From Candidatus Omnitrophota bacterium (GTDB taxonomy: Bacteria > Omnitrophota > Gorgyraeia > Duberdicusellales > 4484-171): a stretch of 57,367 nt of DNA. A program made the translations under genes and the position numbers. The notes beneath the pieces are model-generated. The model made no database searches and was not told the origin of the DNA. It was given only the letters and a program-made list of their open reading frames with translations. The DNA lies in contig JALOCC010000007.1 in NCBI GenBank assembly GCA_023227945.1, positions 1-57,367 of the forward strand, read 5' to 3'. Shown here in pieces: positions 1 to 7,263 of this stretch (the stretch's first letter is position 1; every line of letters begins with the position of its first letter).

Positions 1-768
1 TAAAAATCTTTGCATTAATTGTTCTTTCGACATTTCAACGCTGAAAAATGCGATAGGTATCTTTTCTTCAACCGCAGCGAACTCCGCTATTGAAGTAGCA
101 AGGGCGCTTTTTCCCATCGAAGGCCTACCGGCAACAATTATCAAATCTCCTTTTTGAAGGCCCGCGGTTTTTACGTCAAAATCGCTAAATCCCGTGGGTA
201 TTCCGGTTATATGCGATTTTTTGTGATACAAAGATTCAATAAGTTCTATTCCATCTTTTATAATCTCTTTTATATGTATGTAACCGCCTTCTATACGCTT
301 ATCGCTTATTTCGAAAATAAGTTTTTCCGCTTTATCCAGGACAGTACTTATCTCTTCATCTTCTTTATATGCCAAAGAAACAATTTGCGTAGCGCTTGAA
401 ATAAGGAGCCTTAAAACTCCCTTTTCTTTAACGATGCGGGCATAGTAGCCAACGTTTGCTGAGGTAGGAACAAAATCTGCAAGCGAAGCCAAATAGCTTG
501 CGCCGCCGATTCTTTCAAGCAGCTTTCTTTTGCTCAAATCTTCGGATACTGTTAATATATCAACTTTTTTTCTGGAATTAAAAAGCGAGATGATGGTCTC
601 AAAGATTACCTTATGCTCGTCTTTGTAGAAAAAGTCCTCATTTACAATCTCCATAACCTCCGCAATCGCAGGCTCGTTTATAAGCATTGCGCCCAGAGTC
701 GCCATTTCAGCTTCAATGTTTTGCGGCGGAAGTTTGTCGATTGTTTGAGAAGAATTTGCAGAAATCAT
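1..768 (-). CDS. dnaB: Replicative DNA helicase DnaB (3' end beyond window)
   Basis: Hexameric helicase that unwinds DNA at the replication fork. About 256 N-terminal residues are inside the window and the rest runs off the left edge. The N-terminal part reads PQNIEAEMATLGAMLI, the usual DnaB N-domain opening. Near the edge the RecA-like domain begins with TGIPTGFSDFD and a Walker A segment GRPSMGKSAL. The ATG overlaps the L9 stop codon as ATGA, the common rplI-dnaB coupling. Called from the reverse-strand reading of the raw sequence. Identity is firm; the C-terminal half cannot be judged. Confidence 0.93.
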   Translation of the reverse strand, partial: MISANSSQTIDKLPPQNIEAEMATLGAMLINEPAIAEVMEIVNEDFFYKDEHKVIFETIISLFNSRKKVDILTVSEDLSKRKLLERIGGASYLASLADFVPTSANVGYYARIVKEKGVLRLLISSATQIVSLAYKEDEEISTVLDKAEKLIFEISDKRIEGGYIHIKEIIKDGIELIESLYHKKSHITGIPTGFSDFDVKTAGLQKGDLIIVAGRPSMGKSALATSIAEFAAVEEKIPIAFFSVEMSKEQLMQRFL

Positions 769-1208
769 TTCTTCATTACCCACAAACGCAGGTTAGCTTC
801 TACAGCGGGATGAAGTTTAACCTTTAAATTATAAACGCCTAATTTTTTTATAGGTTCCGGGAGCGTAATTTTTCCTTTATCAAGGGTAAAACCCTCTTCC
901 TTGAGCGCTTTTAGAATCTGCTGCTCTGTAATTGAGCCGTAAAGCTCTTCTGCGTCCTTGGCTTCGGTTGTTATGGTCAATGAAAGTGCTTCAATTTTTG
1001 TTTTTACTTCAAGCGCATCAGTTTTTATCTTTTCTTCTTGTTTATCCTTTCTCTTTTTTATTTCCTCAATTTCTTTAAAGCTATTTTTGGTTGCTTTTAT
1101 CGCCGACCCTCTAGGCAATAGGAAGTTACGGGCAAAACCTTCTTTCACCTCGATGACTTCACCTTCTTTACCAAGCTTTTCCACATCTTTTGTAAGAATT
1201 ATTTTCAC
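765..1208 (-). CDS. rplI: 50S ribosomal protein L9
   Basis: Large-subunit protein that binds 23S rRNA and helps keep the reading frame. 147 residues, the normal length. The N-terminal domain MKIILTKDVEKLGKEGEVIE and the RNFLLPRGSAI loop are classic L9. A charged helix of about 35 residues follows, then the C-terminal rRNA-binding domain. A Shine-Dalgarno-like GGAGG lies just upstream of the ATG. It is translationally coupled to dnaB and follows rpsR by about 40 bases in the same operon. Confidence 0.97.
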   Translation of the reverse strand: MKIILTKDVEKLGKEGEVIEVKEGFARNFLLPRGSAIKATKNSFKEIEEIKKRKDKQEEKIKTDALEVKTKIEALSLTITTEAKDAEELYGSITEQQILKALKEEGFTLDKGKITLPEPIKKLGVYNLKVKLHPAVEANLRLWVMKK

Positions 1209-1249
1209 TCTATACCTCCTGGCAATTAATCAACTCATTCTTTAACATA

Positions 1250-1480
1250 CTATTTAACTACATAGGGGAATATGCTTAAAAAGCGGGCTATCTTTATTTC
1301 CTTAGCAAGCTTTCTTTGATGCTTTGCGCAATTTCCGCTTATGCGCCGGGATAAAACCTTTCCTTTTGATGAAACATAACGGGAAACTAAATCGATATTC
1401 TTGTAATTTATATCGAATTCTTTCTTACAGAAAACACAACTTTTTTTAAATCCGACTATTCGTGGTTTTGGTTTGATCAT
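1250..1480 (-). CDS. rpsR: 30S ribosomal protein S18
   Basis: Small-subunit protein that pairs with S6 on the 16S platform. 76 residues. It contains SCVFCKKEFDINYKNIDL and the RRISGNCAKHQRKLAKEIK core typical of the family. The four cysteine/histidine ligands (CVFC, C-AKH) suggest the zinc-binding version. It starts one base after the ssb stop in the usual rpsF-ssb-rpsR order, so it is surely co-transcribed. Confidence 0.97.
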   Translation of the reverse strand: MIKPKPRIVGFKKSCVFCKKEFDINYKNIDLVSRYVSSKGKVLSRRISGNCAKHQRKLAKEIKIARFLSIFPYVVK

Positions 1481-1481
1481 A

Positions 1482-1925
1482 TCAGTTTACCTCTCCTGGT
1501 TCTTGATTATTGTTTTCTACGTCAGGCTCGGGTACTTCCTGAGCCTGGGCCTGTGGCTCTTCGCCCAAGTCAACACTTTTAGTTTCTTCTTTCGGACGGT
1601 TAGACATAAACTGCACGTTATCAGCTTTAACCTCAATGGTTGTACGGTTTTTCCCTTCGTTATCTTTCCAGCTTCGCGACTGCAACCTGCCTTCAACCAA
1701 GATTTGCCTGCCTTTAGCTAAGTATTGATTGCAAACTTCTGCCATCTGGCCCCAGACAATTACATTTATAAAACAAGTGTCTTTTTGATTTTGCCCGGTT
1801 TTATCTTTAAAATACCTGTTTACCGCAAGGCCCAGATTAACCACAGCTGCGCCTTGTGGCGTGTAGCGCAATTCCGGATCTCTCGTTAAATTACCCATCA
1901 AAAATATTTTATTTAAACTCGCCAT
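1482..1925 (-). CDS. ssb: Single-stranded DNA-binding protein
   Basis: Coats single-stranded DNA during replication and repair. 147 residues. An OB fold covers about residues 1-110, with NKIFLMGNLTRDPELRYTPQ and FINVIVWGQMAEVCNQYL. The tail is acidic and Gln/Pro-rich. It ends EPGEVN and lacks the DDDIPF-type tip that recruits partner proteins in most bacterial SSBs. It lies between rpsF and rpsR with very short spacers, the standard operon position. Confidence 0.95.
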   Translation of the reverse strand: MASLNKIFLMGNLTRDPELRYTPQGAAVVNLGLAVNRYFKDKTGQNQKDTCFINVIVWGQMAEVCNQYLAKGRQILVEGRLQSRSWKDNEGKNRTTIEVKADNVQFMSNRPKEETKSVDLGEEPQAQAQEVPEPDVENNNQEPGEVN

Positions 1926-1932
1926 ATATCAC

Positions 1933-2271
1933 CTACGCTTCGATTTTTTCTGCTTCCATATTTTTACCCTGTAATATCATGCTACGCAGTATATTTTCTT
2001 CAAGCCTGACAGTTTCTTTAAGCTCTGCCAATTTGTCAGTATCAAGAGAAAATTCAACCAGCCAGTAACACCCCTTTGTATGTTTTTTCTTGTCAGCACC
2101 TCTTGACTTTAAAAAAAACGCCAGGTTTCTTTCCTTGGCCCATACTTTTGCATCTAAAACTTTACCTTCAAGGCTTTCTATTTTTTTTGTTATCTTTTGA
2201 AAAATCTCTTCTTGTGCTTTTTCTCCTATATCTGTAGTTAAAATCATCATGCTCTCAAAATTTTTTTTCAC
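1933..2271 (-). CDS. rpsF: 30S ribosomal protein S6
   Basis: Small-subunit platform protein, partner of S18. 112 residues with the S6 ferredoxin-like pattern: ESMMILTTDIGEKAQEEIF opens the fold, and GCYWLVEFSLDTDKLAEL matches the strand that binds S18. The start overlaps the end of pth by 17 bases, so translation of the two genes is probably coupled. The MMIL start region is preceded by a purine-rich stretch inside the pth coding region. Confidence 0.93.
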   Translation of the reverse strand: MKKNFESMMILTTDIGEKAQEEIFQKITKKIESLEGKVLDAKVWAKERNLAFFLKSRGADKKKHTKGCYWLVEFSLDTDKLAELKETVRLEENILRSMILQGKNMEAEKIEA

Positions 2272-2845
2272 TTTTTTCCTCCTGTTGCTTATTGTAATTC
2301 GTCATTACGTAATCTATTCCTGAACTTAACCAGTCTATGCATATGGAAGCTGCCGTTTGTATGGCCCGAAAAATTTCTTTTTTTTCTTCATGGGAAAAAT
2401 CCGAAAGGACATAGTCAGCCAAATCCTGTTTTTCGGGCTTGCCTATGCCAATTTTTAAACGCGCAATATCATTAATTCCCAGATTGTCAATAATAGATGC
2501 CATGCCTTGATGCCCACCGCTTGAACCGCTTCTTTTAATTCTTATGTTGCCTAGAGGCAAATCAGCATCGTCATAAACCACAAGTAAATCATAAGGCCGC
2601 AGGCGGTATTTTGAGATAATCTTTTTAACGCAAAGGCCGGAATGATTCATGAAAGTGGATGGTTTCAGCAAAATAACATTTTCTTTTTCGGCTTTCGTTT
2701 TTGCTACATAGCCATTTAGCAGAAAACCCCTTTTAAAGGCACAATTTTGCCTCTTAGCTATCTCATCCATGACCATAAAACCGACGTTGTGGCGATTATT
2801 TTTATATTTTACGCCTGGATTACCTAATCCTACGATAATCTTCAT
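2255..2845 (-). CDS. pth: Peptidyl-tRNA hydrolase
   Basis: Releases tRNA from stalled peptidyl-tRNA so that it can be recycled. 196 residues. Signature blocks are IIVGLGNPGVKYKNNRHNVG, with the catalytic His in RHNVG, KPSTFMNHSG, and DDADLPLGNIRIKRSGSSGG. It sits between rplY and rpsF, matching the ctc-pth order known from Bacillus and the rplY-pth pair in many other bacteria. Identity is clear. Confidence 0.97.
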   Translation of the reverse strand: MKIIVGLGNPGVKYKNNRHNVGFMVMDEIAKRQNCAFKRGFLLNGYVAKTKAEKENVILLKPSTFMNHSGLCVKKIISKYRLRPYDLLVVYDDADLPLGNIRIKRSGSSGGHQGMASIIDNLGINDIARLKIGIGKPEKQDLADYVLSDFSHEEKKEIFRAIQTAASICIDWLSSGIDYVMTNYNKQQEEKSEKKF

Positions 2846-2895
2846 TTTTCCCTCGCTGGTTTAGGCGTTATTTTCAAAGATCTTTCAACGTTAAT

Positions 2896-3654
2896 TTATT
2901 TTTTCCCTTTTCCAGACTCTTTCCCCTTGGCCTCTTCTTTGGGCTTGGCTTCTTCCTTGGGTTTTGCTTCCTCTTTACCTTTTGCTTCTTTTTCTTCTTC
3001 GCCCTCTTCGCCCTCAGGAACTTCTTTCTTCTCTTTTATAACTTCAGGGCCGGTAGGTGCGGCTTCTTCTGCTGTAGGAGCTACTATTTCTTCTACCTTT
3101 TCAACTACTGTAGCGATTGTTTCTTCGGGAGAATTTACGATTTTAAGGTTACCGGCTACTTTTATATCTTTCACGTGGACTGAATTGCCAATGCCAAGGT
3201 GTGATACTTCCACTTCAATTTTTGCCGGAATATCCAAAGGCAGCGCTTCTATAACCAACTGCCATAATATTTGCTCTAATACGCCCTCATCTTTTAAACC
3301 TTTCGGCTCGCCCTTAAGGACAACCGGAACGTTTACTTTTATTTTCTCCTCAAGCGAAACCCTTATAAAATCAATATGTATAATTGCTTCAGTCAAAGGA
3401 TTATATTGCACATCCTTTATCAGCACTGAAAAAGTTTCTTTTTTCTGCGCATTTGCAAGTTCCATATCGATTACCGCGCTCTGAGAAAAATGTATTGAAT
3501 TAAGCGTTTTTAAACCTGTTTGCGGGACTTGCACGGCAACATTAGCTCCTCTTCCGTAAATAATCGCCGGGACATTTCCTTTAAACCTCACTTTTTTTGC
3601 GGTTTCTTTGCCGGTTTTTTCTCTTAAAATTGCTTCAATCTTTACCCTTTCCAT
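2896..3654 (-). CDS. rplY: 50S ribosomal protein L25 / Ctc, long form
   Basis: 5S rRNA-binding ribosomal protein of the general-stress Ctc type. 252 residues: an L25 domain (about 1-90, LREKTGKETAKKVRFKG and PAIIYGRG), a TL5-type beta domain (about 95-185), then a low-complexity acidic and Lys/Glu/Pro tail of about 55 residues with repeated KPKEEA units. The tail is longer than usual and probably disordered. It lies between prs and pth as in the Bacillus prs-ctc-pth order. Confidence 0.95.
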   Translation of the reverse strand: MERVKIEAILREKTGKETAKKVRFKGNVPAIIYGRGANVAVQVPQTGLKTLNSIHFSQSAVIDMELANAQKKETFSVLIKDVQYNPLTEAIIHIDFIRVSLEEKIKVNVPVVLKGEPKGLKDEGVLEQILWQLVIEALPLDIPAKIEVEVSHLGIGNSVHVKDIKVAGNLKIVNSPEETIATVVEKVEEIVAPTAEEAAPTGPEVIKEKKEVPEGEEGEEEKEAKGKEEAKPKEEAKPKEEAKGKESGKGKK

Positions 3655-3674
3655 CTTACCCCCTTAATAGTAGC

Positions 3675-4622
3675 TTAGCGCCTTATCGAATCAAAAAGCA
3701 CGCTTATAGACTGTTCAAAATGTATACGTTTTATTGCTTCCGCAAAAAGCTTGCTTACAGAAACTATTTTTATTTTTTTGCTCTTCTTTTCCTCGTCCAA
3801 AGGAATAGAGTCTGTGATGACAAGATAATCGATATCAGAGCTTTCCAGCTTCTCTACGGCATTTGCCGATAAAATTCCGTGAGATATGGCAGCAAATATT
3901 TTCTTTGCTCCGGCACGCCTTATTGCCCCAGCTGCTTCAACTAAAGAACTTCCAGTTGCAATTATATCGTCAACAATTATTACGTTTTTACCTTCAACTT
4001 CACCTAATATATGCATAACTTCAGTTGCGTCCGGAGTGTTTCTTCTTTTATCCACTATGGCAAGCCCGGCGCGAAATTTTTTTGCATATGCCCTTGCCAT
4101 TTTTATCCCGCCGACGTCCGGCGAAACAATCACAAGATTATTTACGCCTATTTCTTTAAAGTAATCTACGAAAACATCTATCGCGAAGATGTGGTCTACC
4201 GGAATATCAAAAAATCCCTGTATTTGGCCGGCATGTAAATCTAAAGCTAAAACGCGGTTTGCACCCGCAACAGTTAACAGATTAGCAATCAGCTTTGCCG
4301 TTATCGGGACTCTCGGCTGGTCTTTTCTATCCTGACGAGCATACCCGAAATAAGGCATTACCGCAGTAATGCGGTTTGCAGATGCACGCTTTAAAGCATC
4401 TATCATTATCAAAAGTTCCATTATATTTTCATTTACCGGTGCGCAAGTGGACTGAACAATAAAGACATCTTTGCCTCTGACATTTTCTTCGATTTTTATT
4501 CTCACTTCACCGTCGCTAAAACGAGAGATTAAGCCTCCCCCCATTTTAAGCTTGAGATTTTTGCAAATCTTAGAAGCTAAATTCTGGTTTGAATTTCCGC
4601 TAAAAACAATCATTTTATCCAT
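3675..4622 (-). CDS. prs: Ribose-phosphate pyrophosphokinase
   Basis: Makes PRPP from ribose 5-phosphate and ATP for nucleotide, histidine and tryptophan synthesis. 315 residues, normal length. Key motifs are FSDGEVRIKIEENVRGKDVF, YFGYARQDRKDQPR, and the PRPP-binding loop VIIVDDIIATGSSLVEAA. It begins two bases after the end of glmU, so the two genes are co-transcribed. The PRPP product also feeds HisG, encoded further along the window. Confidence 0.98.
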   Translation of the reverse strand: MDKMIVFSGNSNQNLASKICKNLKLKMGGGLISRFSDGEVRIKIEENVRGKDVFIVQSTCAPVNENIMELLIMIDALKRASANRITAVMPYFGYARQDRKDQPRVPITAKLIANLLTVAGANRVLALDLHAGQIQGFFDIPVDHIFAIDVFVDYFKEIGVNNLVIVSPDVGGIKMARAYAKKFRAGLAIVDKRRNTPDATEVMHILGEVEGKNVIIVDDIIATGSSLVEAAGAIRRAGAKKIFAAISHGILSANAVEKLESSDIDYLVITDSIPLDEEKKSKKIKIVSVSKLFAEAIKRIHFEQSISVLFDSIRR

Positions 4623-4624
4623 AG

Positions 4625-5905
4625 TTAGCCCTTAGTTTTTTTATTTATTTTTTTTAAAAACCTTGCGGGAACACCTACTACTACTGTTTTCGATTTAACG
4701 TTCCTGCGTACAACACTTCCCGCTCCTGTTACGGCATGATTACCTATATTAAGCGGCGCAACCAAAACGCTATCTGAACCTATAAAAGAGTTGTTTCCGA
4801 TTACGGTCTTACTCTTCGTTTTGCCGTCATAATTTGCAACAACAGTGCCGGCGCCTATGTTTACGTTTGTTCCGATTGTTGCGTCGCCAATATAACTAAA
4901 ATGCTTAATTCGTGTTGTTTTTCCTATCTTGGAACGGCAAATCTCAACAAAGTTTCCCAGCCCAACACCGCTATCAACGCGCGTACCTTCCCTCAAATGG
5001 ATGAACGGGCCAAGGCGACAATGACTGCCAATTATAACATTCTTTTCTATAAAGGTAAAGGGGTAAATTAAAGTATTTTTGCCTATTTTCACGTTATCTT
5101 TGATGAATGTGGTTTGGGGATCAATAATGCGCACCCCGCCCTCCATAAACTCCTCAACTACCCGAGTATTTAAAATCTTTTCCGCAAGGGCCAATTCCCC
5201 GCGGCTGTTTACACCCACAATCTCATCGTTATCGCTTAAAAGATAAGACTCTATAGGAATGCCTTTTCGATAAAGAATTTCGATTATATCGGTGAAAAAA
5301 TATTCCCCCTTTTTTTCATTCTTTTTGATTTCCTTAAGATTAGCAAAAAGTACAAGTTTATCAAAAGCATATATTCCGCTATTAACCTCCCGTAAGCTCT
5401 GGCTGCCTGAAAGGTATACCGTTAAATCCTGCTTTTCGCAAATAGCTTCAATGTTATTGTTGCTATCTCTTATAATCCTGCCTAAGTCATTGTTTGTTTC
5501 AACACACGCTGAAATTACCGCACACTTAGCATTTTGTTTTTGGTAAGATAAAATAAATGAAGAAATTGTTTTTTCTGTTATTAATGGCGTATCTGCGCAA
5601 AGGATTAAAACATTATCGTGTTTTACTTTGCCCTGCGCGCTTTTAACGGCGTCAGCAGTTCCTTGTAATTTATGCTGGCGAACGAAATTAATGCCTTTAA
5701 AATTATTTTTTACATATGCCTCAACCAAAGATGCTTTATAACCTGTTACAACTATTACTTGTTTTACGGCTTTAACTTTTTTTAATTGCGAAAGCACATG
5801 GCCGATGAGAGGCTTCTCCCTAAGTTCGTGAAGAACTTTCGGAAGATTGGATTTCATCCTCACACCCTTGCCTGCTGCAAGTATTATTGCGGTAAAGTTT
5901 TTCAT
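4625..5905 (-). CDS. glmU: Bifunctional GlcNAc-1-P uridyltransferase / GlcN-1-P acetyltransferase
   Basis: Makes UDP-GlcNAc for peptidoglycan and LPS. 426 residues, slightly shorter than the usual 450 or so. The nucleotidyltransferase domain (about 1-225) shows LAAGKGVRMKSNLPKVLHEL and the VLILCADTPLI metal site. A left-handed beta-helix (about 250-420) carries the hexapeptide repeats and the conserved acetyltransferase segments around NFVEICRSKIG and GTVVANYDGK. It forms an operon with prs downstream, as in Firmicutes gcaD-prs. Confidence 0.97.
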   Translation of the reverse strand: MKNFTAIILAAGKGVRMKSNLPKVLHELREKPLIGHVLSQLKKVKAVKQVIVVTGYKASLVEAYVKNNFKGINFVRQHKLQGTADAVKSAQGKVKHDNVLILCADTPLITEKTISSFILSYQKQNAKCAVISACVETNNDLGRIIRDSNNNIEAICEKQDLTVYLSGSQSLREVNSGIYAFDKLVLFANLKEIKKNEKKGEYFFTDIIEILYRKGIPIESYLLSDNDEIVGVNSRGELALAEKILNTRVVEEFMEGGVRIIDPQTTFIKDNVKIGKNTLIYPFTFIEKNVIIGSHCRLGPFIHLREGTRVDSGVGLGNFVEICRSKIGKTTRIKHFSYIGDATIGTNVNIGAGTVVANYDGKTKSKTVIGNNSFIGSDSVLVAPLNIGNHAVTGAGSVVRRNVKSKTVVVGVPARFLKKINKKTKG

Positions 5906-5907
5906 GA

Positions 5908-6069
5908 TTAATTACCTTCTCTTAATTTGCGCCTTAAAAGTTTTTGCCGGATAGATAATACTCTATCTGCTAATTCATTCATCAACCTGATGCCTTCAAG
6001 TTTTTTCGCAGCAGACATTTTTGCACCTCGAGAAATTTTTTCTTTTTGAGTTTTCCAGCCAAACTTCAT
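5908..6069 (-). CDS. 53-residue basic protein beside a nucleotidyltransferase fragment
   Basis: A short reading frame, MKFGWKTQKEKISRGAKMSA..., rich in Lys, Arg and Leu and probably helical. Its ATG overlaps the stop of the preceding fragment as ATGA, so the two were translationally coupled. Small genes of this sort are often seen next to minimal nucleotidyltransferases, but I cannot give it a function. It ends two bases before the glmU start, and an inner ATG at residue 18 is also possible. It may be a surviving member of a decayed two-gene cassette. Confidence 0.5.
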   Translation of the reverse strand: MKFGWKTQKEKISRGAKMSAAKKLEGIRLMNELADRVLSIRQKLLRRKLREGN

Positions 6070-6176
6070 TTTGATTTTTTAACCAATTTTAGATATTTAA
6101 TATCTTCCAAATCTTTATCGCGGCCAGATGCTTTATTTTTTTGAAACTCCCGCAATATTTCTTCGTAAAGTATCAT
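6066..6176 (-). pseudogene. C-terminal remnant of a nucleotidyltransferase-like gene
   Basis: Only 36 residues remain. The segment ASGRDKDLEDIKYLKLVKK resembles the extreme C-terminus of minimal nucleotidyltransferase (AbiEii/DUF6036-like) proteins, where a GR-KDL-D--YL motif closes the domain. The N-terminal catalytic part is absent: the stretch upstream is occupied by a GIY-YIG gene. Together with the coupled 53-residue frame it looks like a truncated toxin-antitoxin-like cassette. Assignment rests on the short motif alone. Confidence 0.4.
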
Positions 6177-6190
6177 ACTTATAACATTAG

Positions 6191-6454
6191 CTATAGTTTA
6201 TTCAAAAGCTCTAAATCTTTTTTGGCCAACGCTAATTTCTTTTTCCTCGTCCAACCTTTAATTTGAGCTTCGCGTCTTAACGCTGACGACTTATCGGGAT
6301 GCTCTTCGGAAAATAAAATATCTTTCGCTATAAACGATTTCGTGAAATGACCACCTTTGCCCGATGCATGCTCTTCGAATCGACGCTTAAGATTATTTGT
6401 AATGCCAGTGTACAAATCTCCGTTCTCGCAACTGAGAATATACACATACCACAT
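6191..6454 (-). CDS. GIY-YIG nuclease domain protein (copy 1)
   Basis: Stand-alone GIY-YIG endonuclease of about 87 residues, counting from MWYVYILSC. The domain opens with YVYILSC and GDLYTGITNNLKRRFEEH, with catalytic Arg and a later Glu in RREAQIKGW. Such single-domain proteins resemble the UvrC N-terminal domain and YhbQ; their cellular substrate is generally unknown. I chose the inner ATG because the five residues before it come from a repeat-like sequence. A second gene of the same family lies 360 bases away beside tRNA-Gln. Confidence 0.85.
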   Translation of the reverse strand: MWYVYILSCENGDLYTGITNNLKRRFEEHASGKGGHFTKSFIAKDILFSEEHPDKSSALRREAQIKGWTRKKKLALAKKDLELLNKL

Positions 6455-6564
6455 TATCCTTCGACTCACTCCTCGCTTTAATTAGGTTACGCTTATTATG
6501 GATCGCTCGTCGTTCGCTCAGGATACTTCTCCTCGTTCACCCCGAGGTTTAATATTAAAAACTT

Positions 6565-6615
6565 GTACTGAGCGAGTGAGCCCTTCGTAAACGAAGGGCG
6601 AACGAGTCGAAGTAC
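6565..6615. repeat. Imperfect palindrome with perfect inner hairpin
   Basis: GTACT and AGTAC close an interrupted inverted repeat whose core is AGCCCTTCG-TAAA-CGAAGGGC, a perfect hairpin. It abuts the 3' end of a partial tRNA-Gln copy. Related GAGCGAACGA-type fragments fill the 6470-6560 stretch. It belongs to the short palindromes scattered in this window; no coding potential is evident. Confidence 0.6.
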
Positions 6616-6737
6616 TGCCCGGTGTGGACTCGAACCACAAAAAACAGACCCAACCCTATACCAGAGCTCGCTTTGCTCGCACAGTATAGGGTTGCCGTGA
6701 ACCGTGCTTTGCTCTGGTTCACGGCAAATTCTGCTGT
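6616..6737 (-). pseudogene. tRNA-Gln pseudogene, 3' part, with palindromes in the anticodon loop
   Basis: Reverse strand. The 3' half is perfect (anticodon 3' stem, T arm, acceptor, equal to the intact tRNA). The anticodon loop, however, is split between TTT and GGG by 74 bases made of two palindromes. Upstream of the anticodon stem the D arm is degenerate (AGTAGTAC). The segment 6647-6737 is an almost exact direct repeat of 7090-7180. It cannot fold as a normal tRNA unless the insert is removed. Confidence 0.75.
6652..6725. repeat. Two adjacent palindromes inserted at the tRNA-Gln anticodon (copy A)
   Basis: First palindrome 6652-6693: arms AACCCTATAC / GTATAGGGTT around a centre with GAGCTCGCTTTGCTCGC. 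Second palindrome 6694-6725: perfect 10-base arms GCCGTGAACC / GGTTCACGGC around GTGCTTTGCTCT. The two touch each other. The same pair occurs at 7095-7168 with only two mismatches. Confidence 0.85.
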
Positions 6738-6755
6738 ACTACTAAGTAATCTATC

Positions 6756-6826
6756 TGCCCGGTGTGGACTCGAACCACAAAAAACAGACCCAAATTCTGC
6801 TGTGTTACCAATTACACTACCGGGCA
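6756..6826 (-). tRNA. tRNA-Gln (anticodon TTG)
   Basis: 71 bases on the reverse strand. The acceptor stem TGCCCGG pairs with CCGGGCA. The D arm is GTGT-AATTGGTA-ACAC, and the anticodon stem GCAGA/TCTGT holds loop ATTTGGG, so the anticodon is TTG (Gln). The T arm is TGTGG-TTCGAGT-CCACA. No CCA is encoded. A tRNA-Gln near ispE and prs is a widely conserved arrangement. It is the only intact tRNA in the window and is flanked by broken copies of itself. Confidence 0.93.
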
Positions 6827-7084
6827 ATCGTTGTCGTTGAGTGAATCTCTCAAAATTAGCTTCAATGATCTTTTTCCTTTTGTAGTCTTGAAATATTTTT
6901 CTCGCCTTACAGCATCTAGACGAGAAACAAAATATTCACAAAATATCAATTCGAATCCTGGCAACCTAGCCGTTGTCCAAGTGCTTCCTCGTTCATGTTC
7001 GGCTATCCTTCTTGGCAAATTTTCAGTATAGCCAATATAGAATCGCTTAATCTTTTTACTATATAAGATATAAACACAGTGCAT
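6812..7084 (-). CDS. GIY-YIG nuclease domain protein (copy 2), overlapping tRNA-Gln
   Basis: About 90 residues from MHCVYILYSKKIKRFYIGYT. GIY-YIG motif residues are present (YILY, FYIGYTENLPRRIAEH) and RREKYFKTTKG supplies the later Arg/Glu. The reading frame extends further upstream through a palindromic repeat, but MHCVYIL is the natural domain start. The last five codons and the stop lie inside the tRNA-Gln gene. It is bracketed by direct repeats of broken tRNA-Gln, so it may be a homing-type passenger that targets this tRNA gene. Nuclease activity itself is inferred from the family. Confidence 0.82.
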   Translation of the reverse strand: MHCVYILYSKKIKRFYIGYTENLPRRIAEHERGSTWTTARLPGFELIFCEYFVSRLDAVRREKYFKTTKGKRSLKLILRDSLNDNDCPVV

Positions 7085-7094
7085 GTTTTGACCC

Positions 7095-7168
7095 AACCCT
7101 ATACCAGAGCTCGCTTTGCTCGCACGGTATAGGGTTGCCGTGAACCGTGCTTTGCTCTGATTCACGGC
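7095..7168. repeat. Two adjacent palindromes inserted at the tRNA-Gln anticodon (copy B)
   Basis: Second copy of the double palindrome described for 6652-6725, in the same orientation and at the identical tRNA position. One substitution lies in each palindrome (CACG for CACA at the edge of one centre, ATTC for GTTC in one arm). The surrounding direct repeat is 91 bases, 7090-7180. Confidence 0.85.
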
Positions 7169-7196
7169 AAATTCTGCTGTGTTACCAATTTTTTAA

Positions 7197-7234
7197 CCCT
7201 GAACCGTGTTGCCGAAGGCGACTCTGGTTCAGGG
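7197..7234. repeat. Palindrome inserted in the D-arm of the tRNA-Gln pseudogene
   Basis: Perfect 9-base arms CCCTGAACC / GGTTCAGGG enclose GTGTT-GCC-GAA-GGC-GACTCT, a nested hairpin with a GAA loop. The GTG...CTCT frame inside the arms is shared with the 32-base palindrome in the anticodon loop. The two are therefore related elements rather than random hairpins. Confidence 0.8.
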
Positions 7235-7263
7235 ACACTACCGGGCAATCTATAAAAACAAAA

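Larger units (their letters stand above)
7090..7247 (-). pseudogene. tRNA-Gln pseudogene, 5' part, with palindromes in D arm and anticodon loop
   Basis: On the reverse strand the acceptor 5' strand and D stem (TGCCCGGTAGTGT) are intact. A 38-base palindrome plus a short A-rich stretch then interrupts the D arm. The rest of the D arm and the anticodon 5' stem follow, and the loop is broken after TTT by the same 74-base double palindrome seen in the 3' part. It stops at GGGTC, where the GIY-YIG leader begins. Joined with 6616-6737 it would rebuild one tRNA gene carrying three palindromes. Confidence 0.75.

Noticed and set aside
958..1245. Long plus-strand frame opposite L9
   Set aside because: Lies entirely antisense to a certain ribosomal gene and has no protein-like features.
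2927..3484. Ser/Ala-rich 185-codon frame opposite L25
   Set aside because: Antisense image of the Lys/Glu-rich L25 tail; low complexity explains the open frame.
6555..6827. Open frames running through the tRNA-Gln copies on both strands
   Set aside because: They translate palindromes and tRNA sequence; the same residue strings recur in three frames only because the DNA is repeated.
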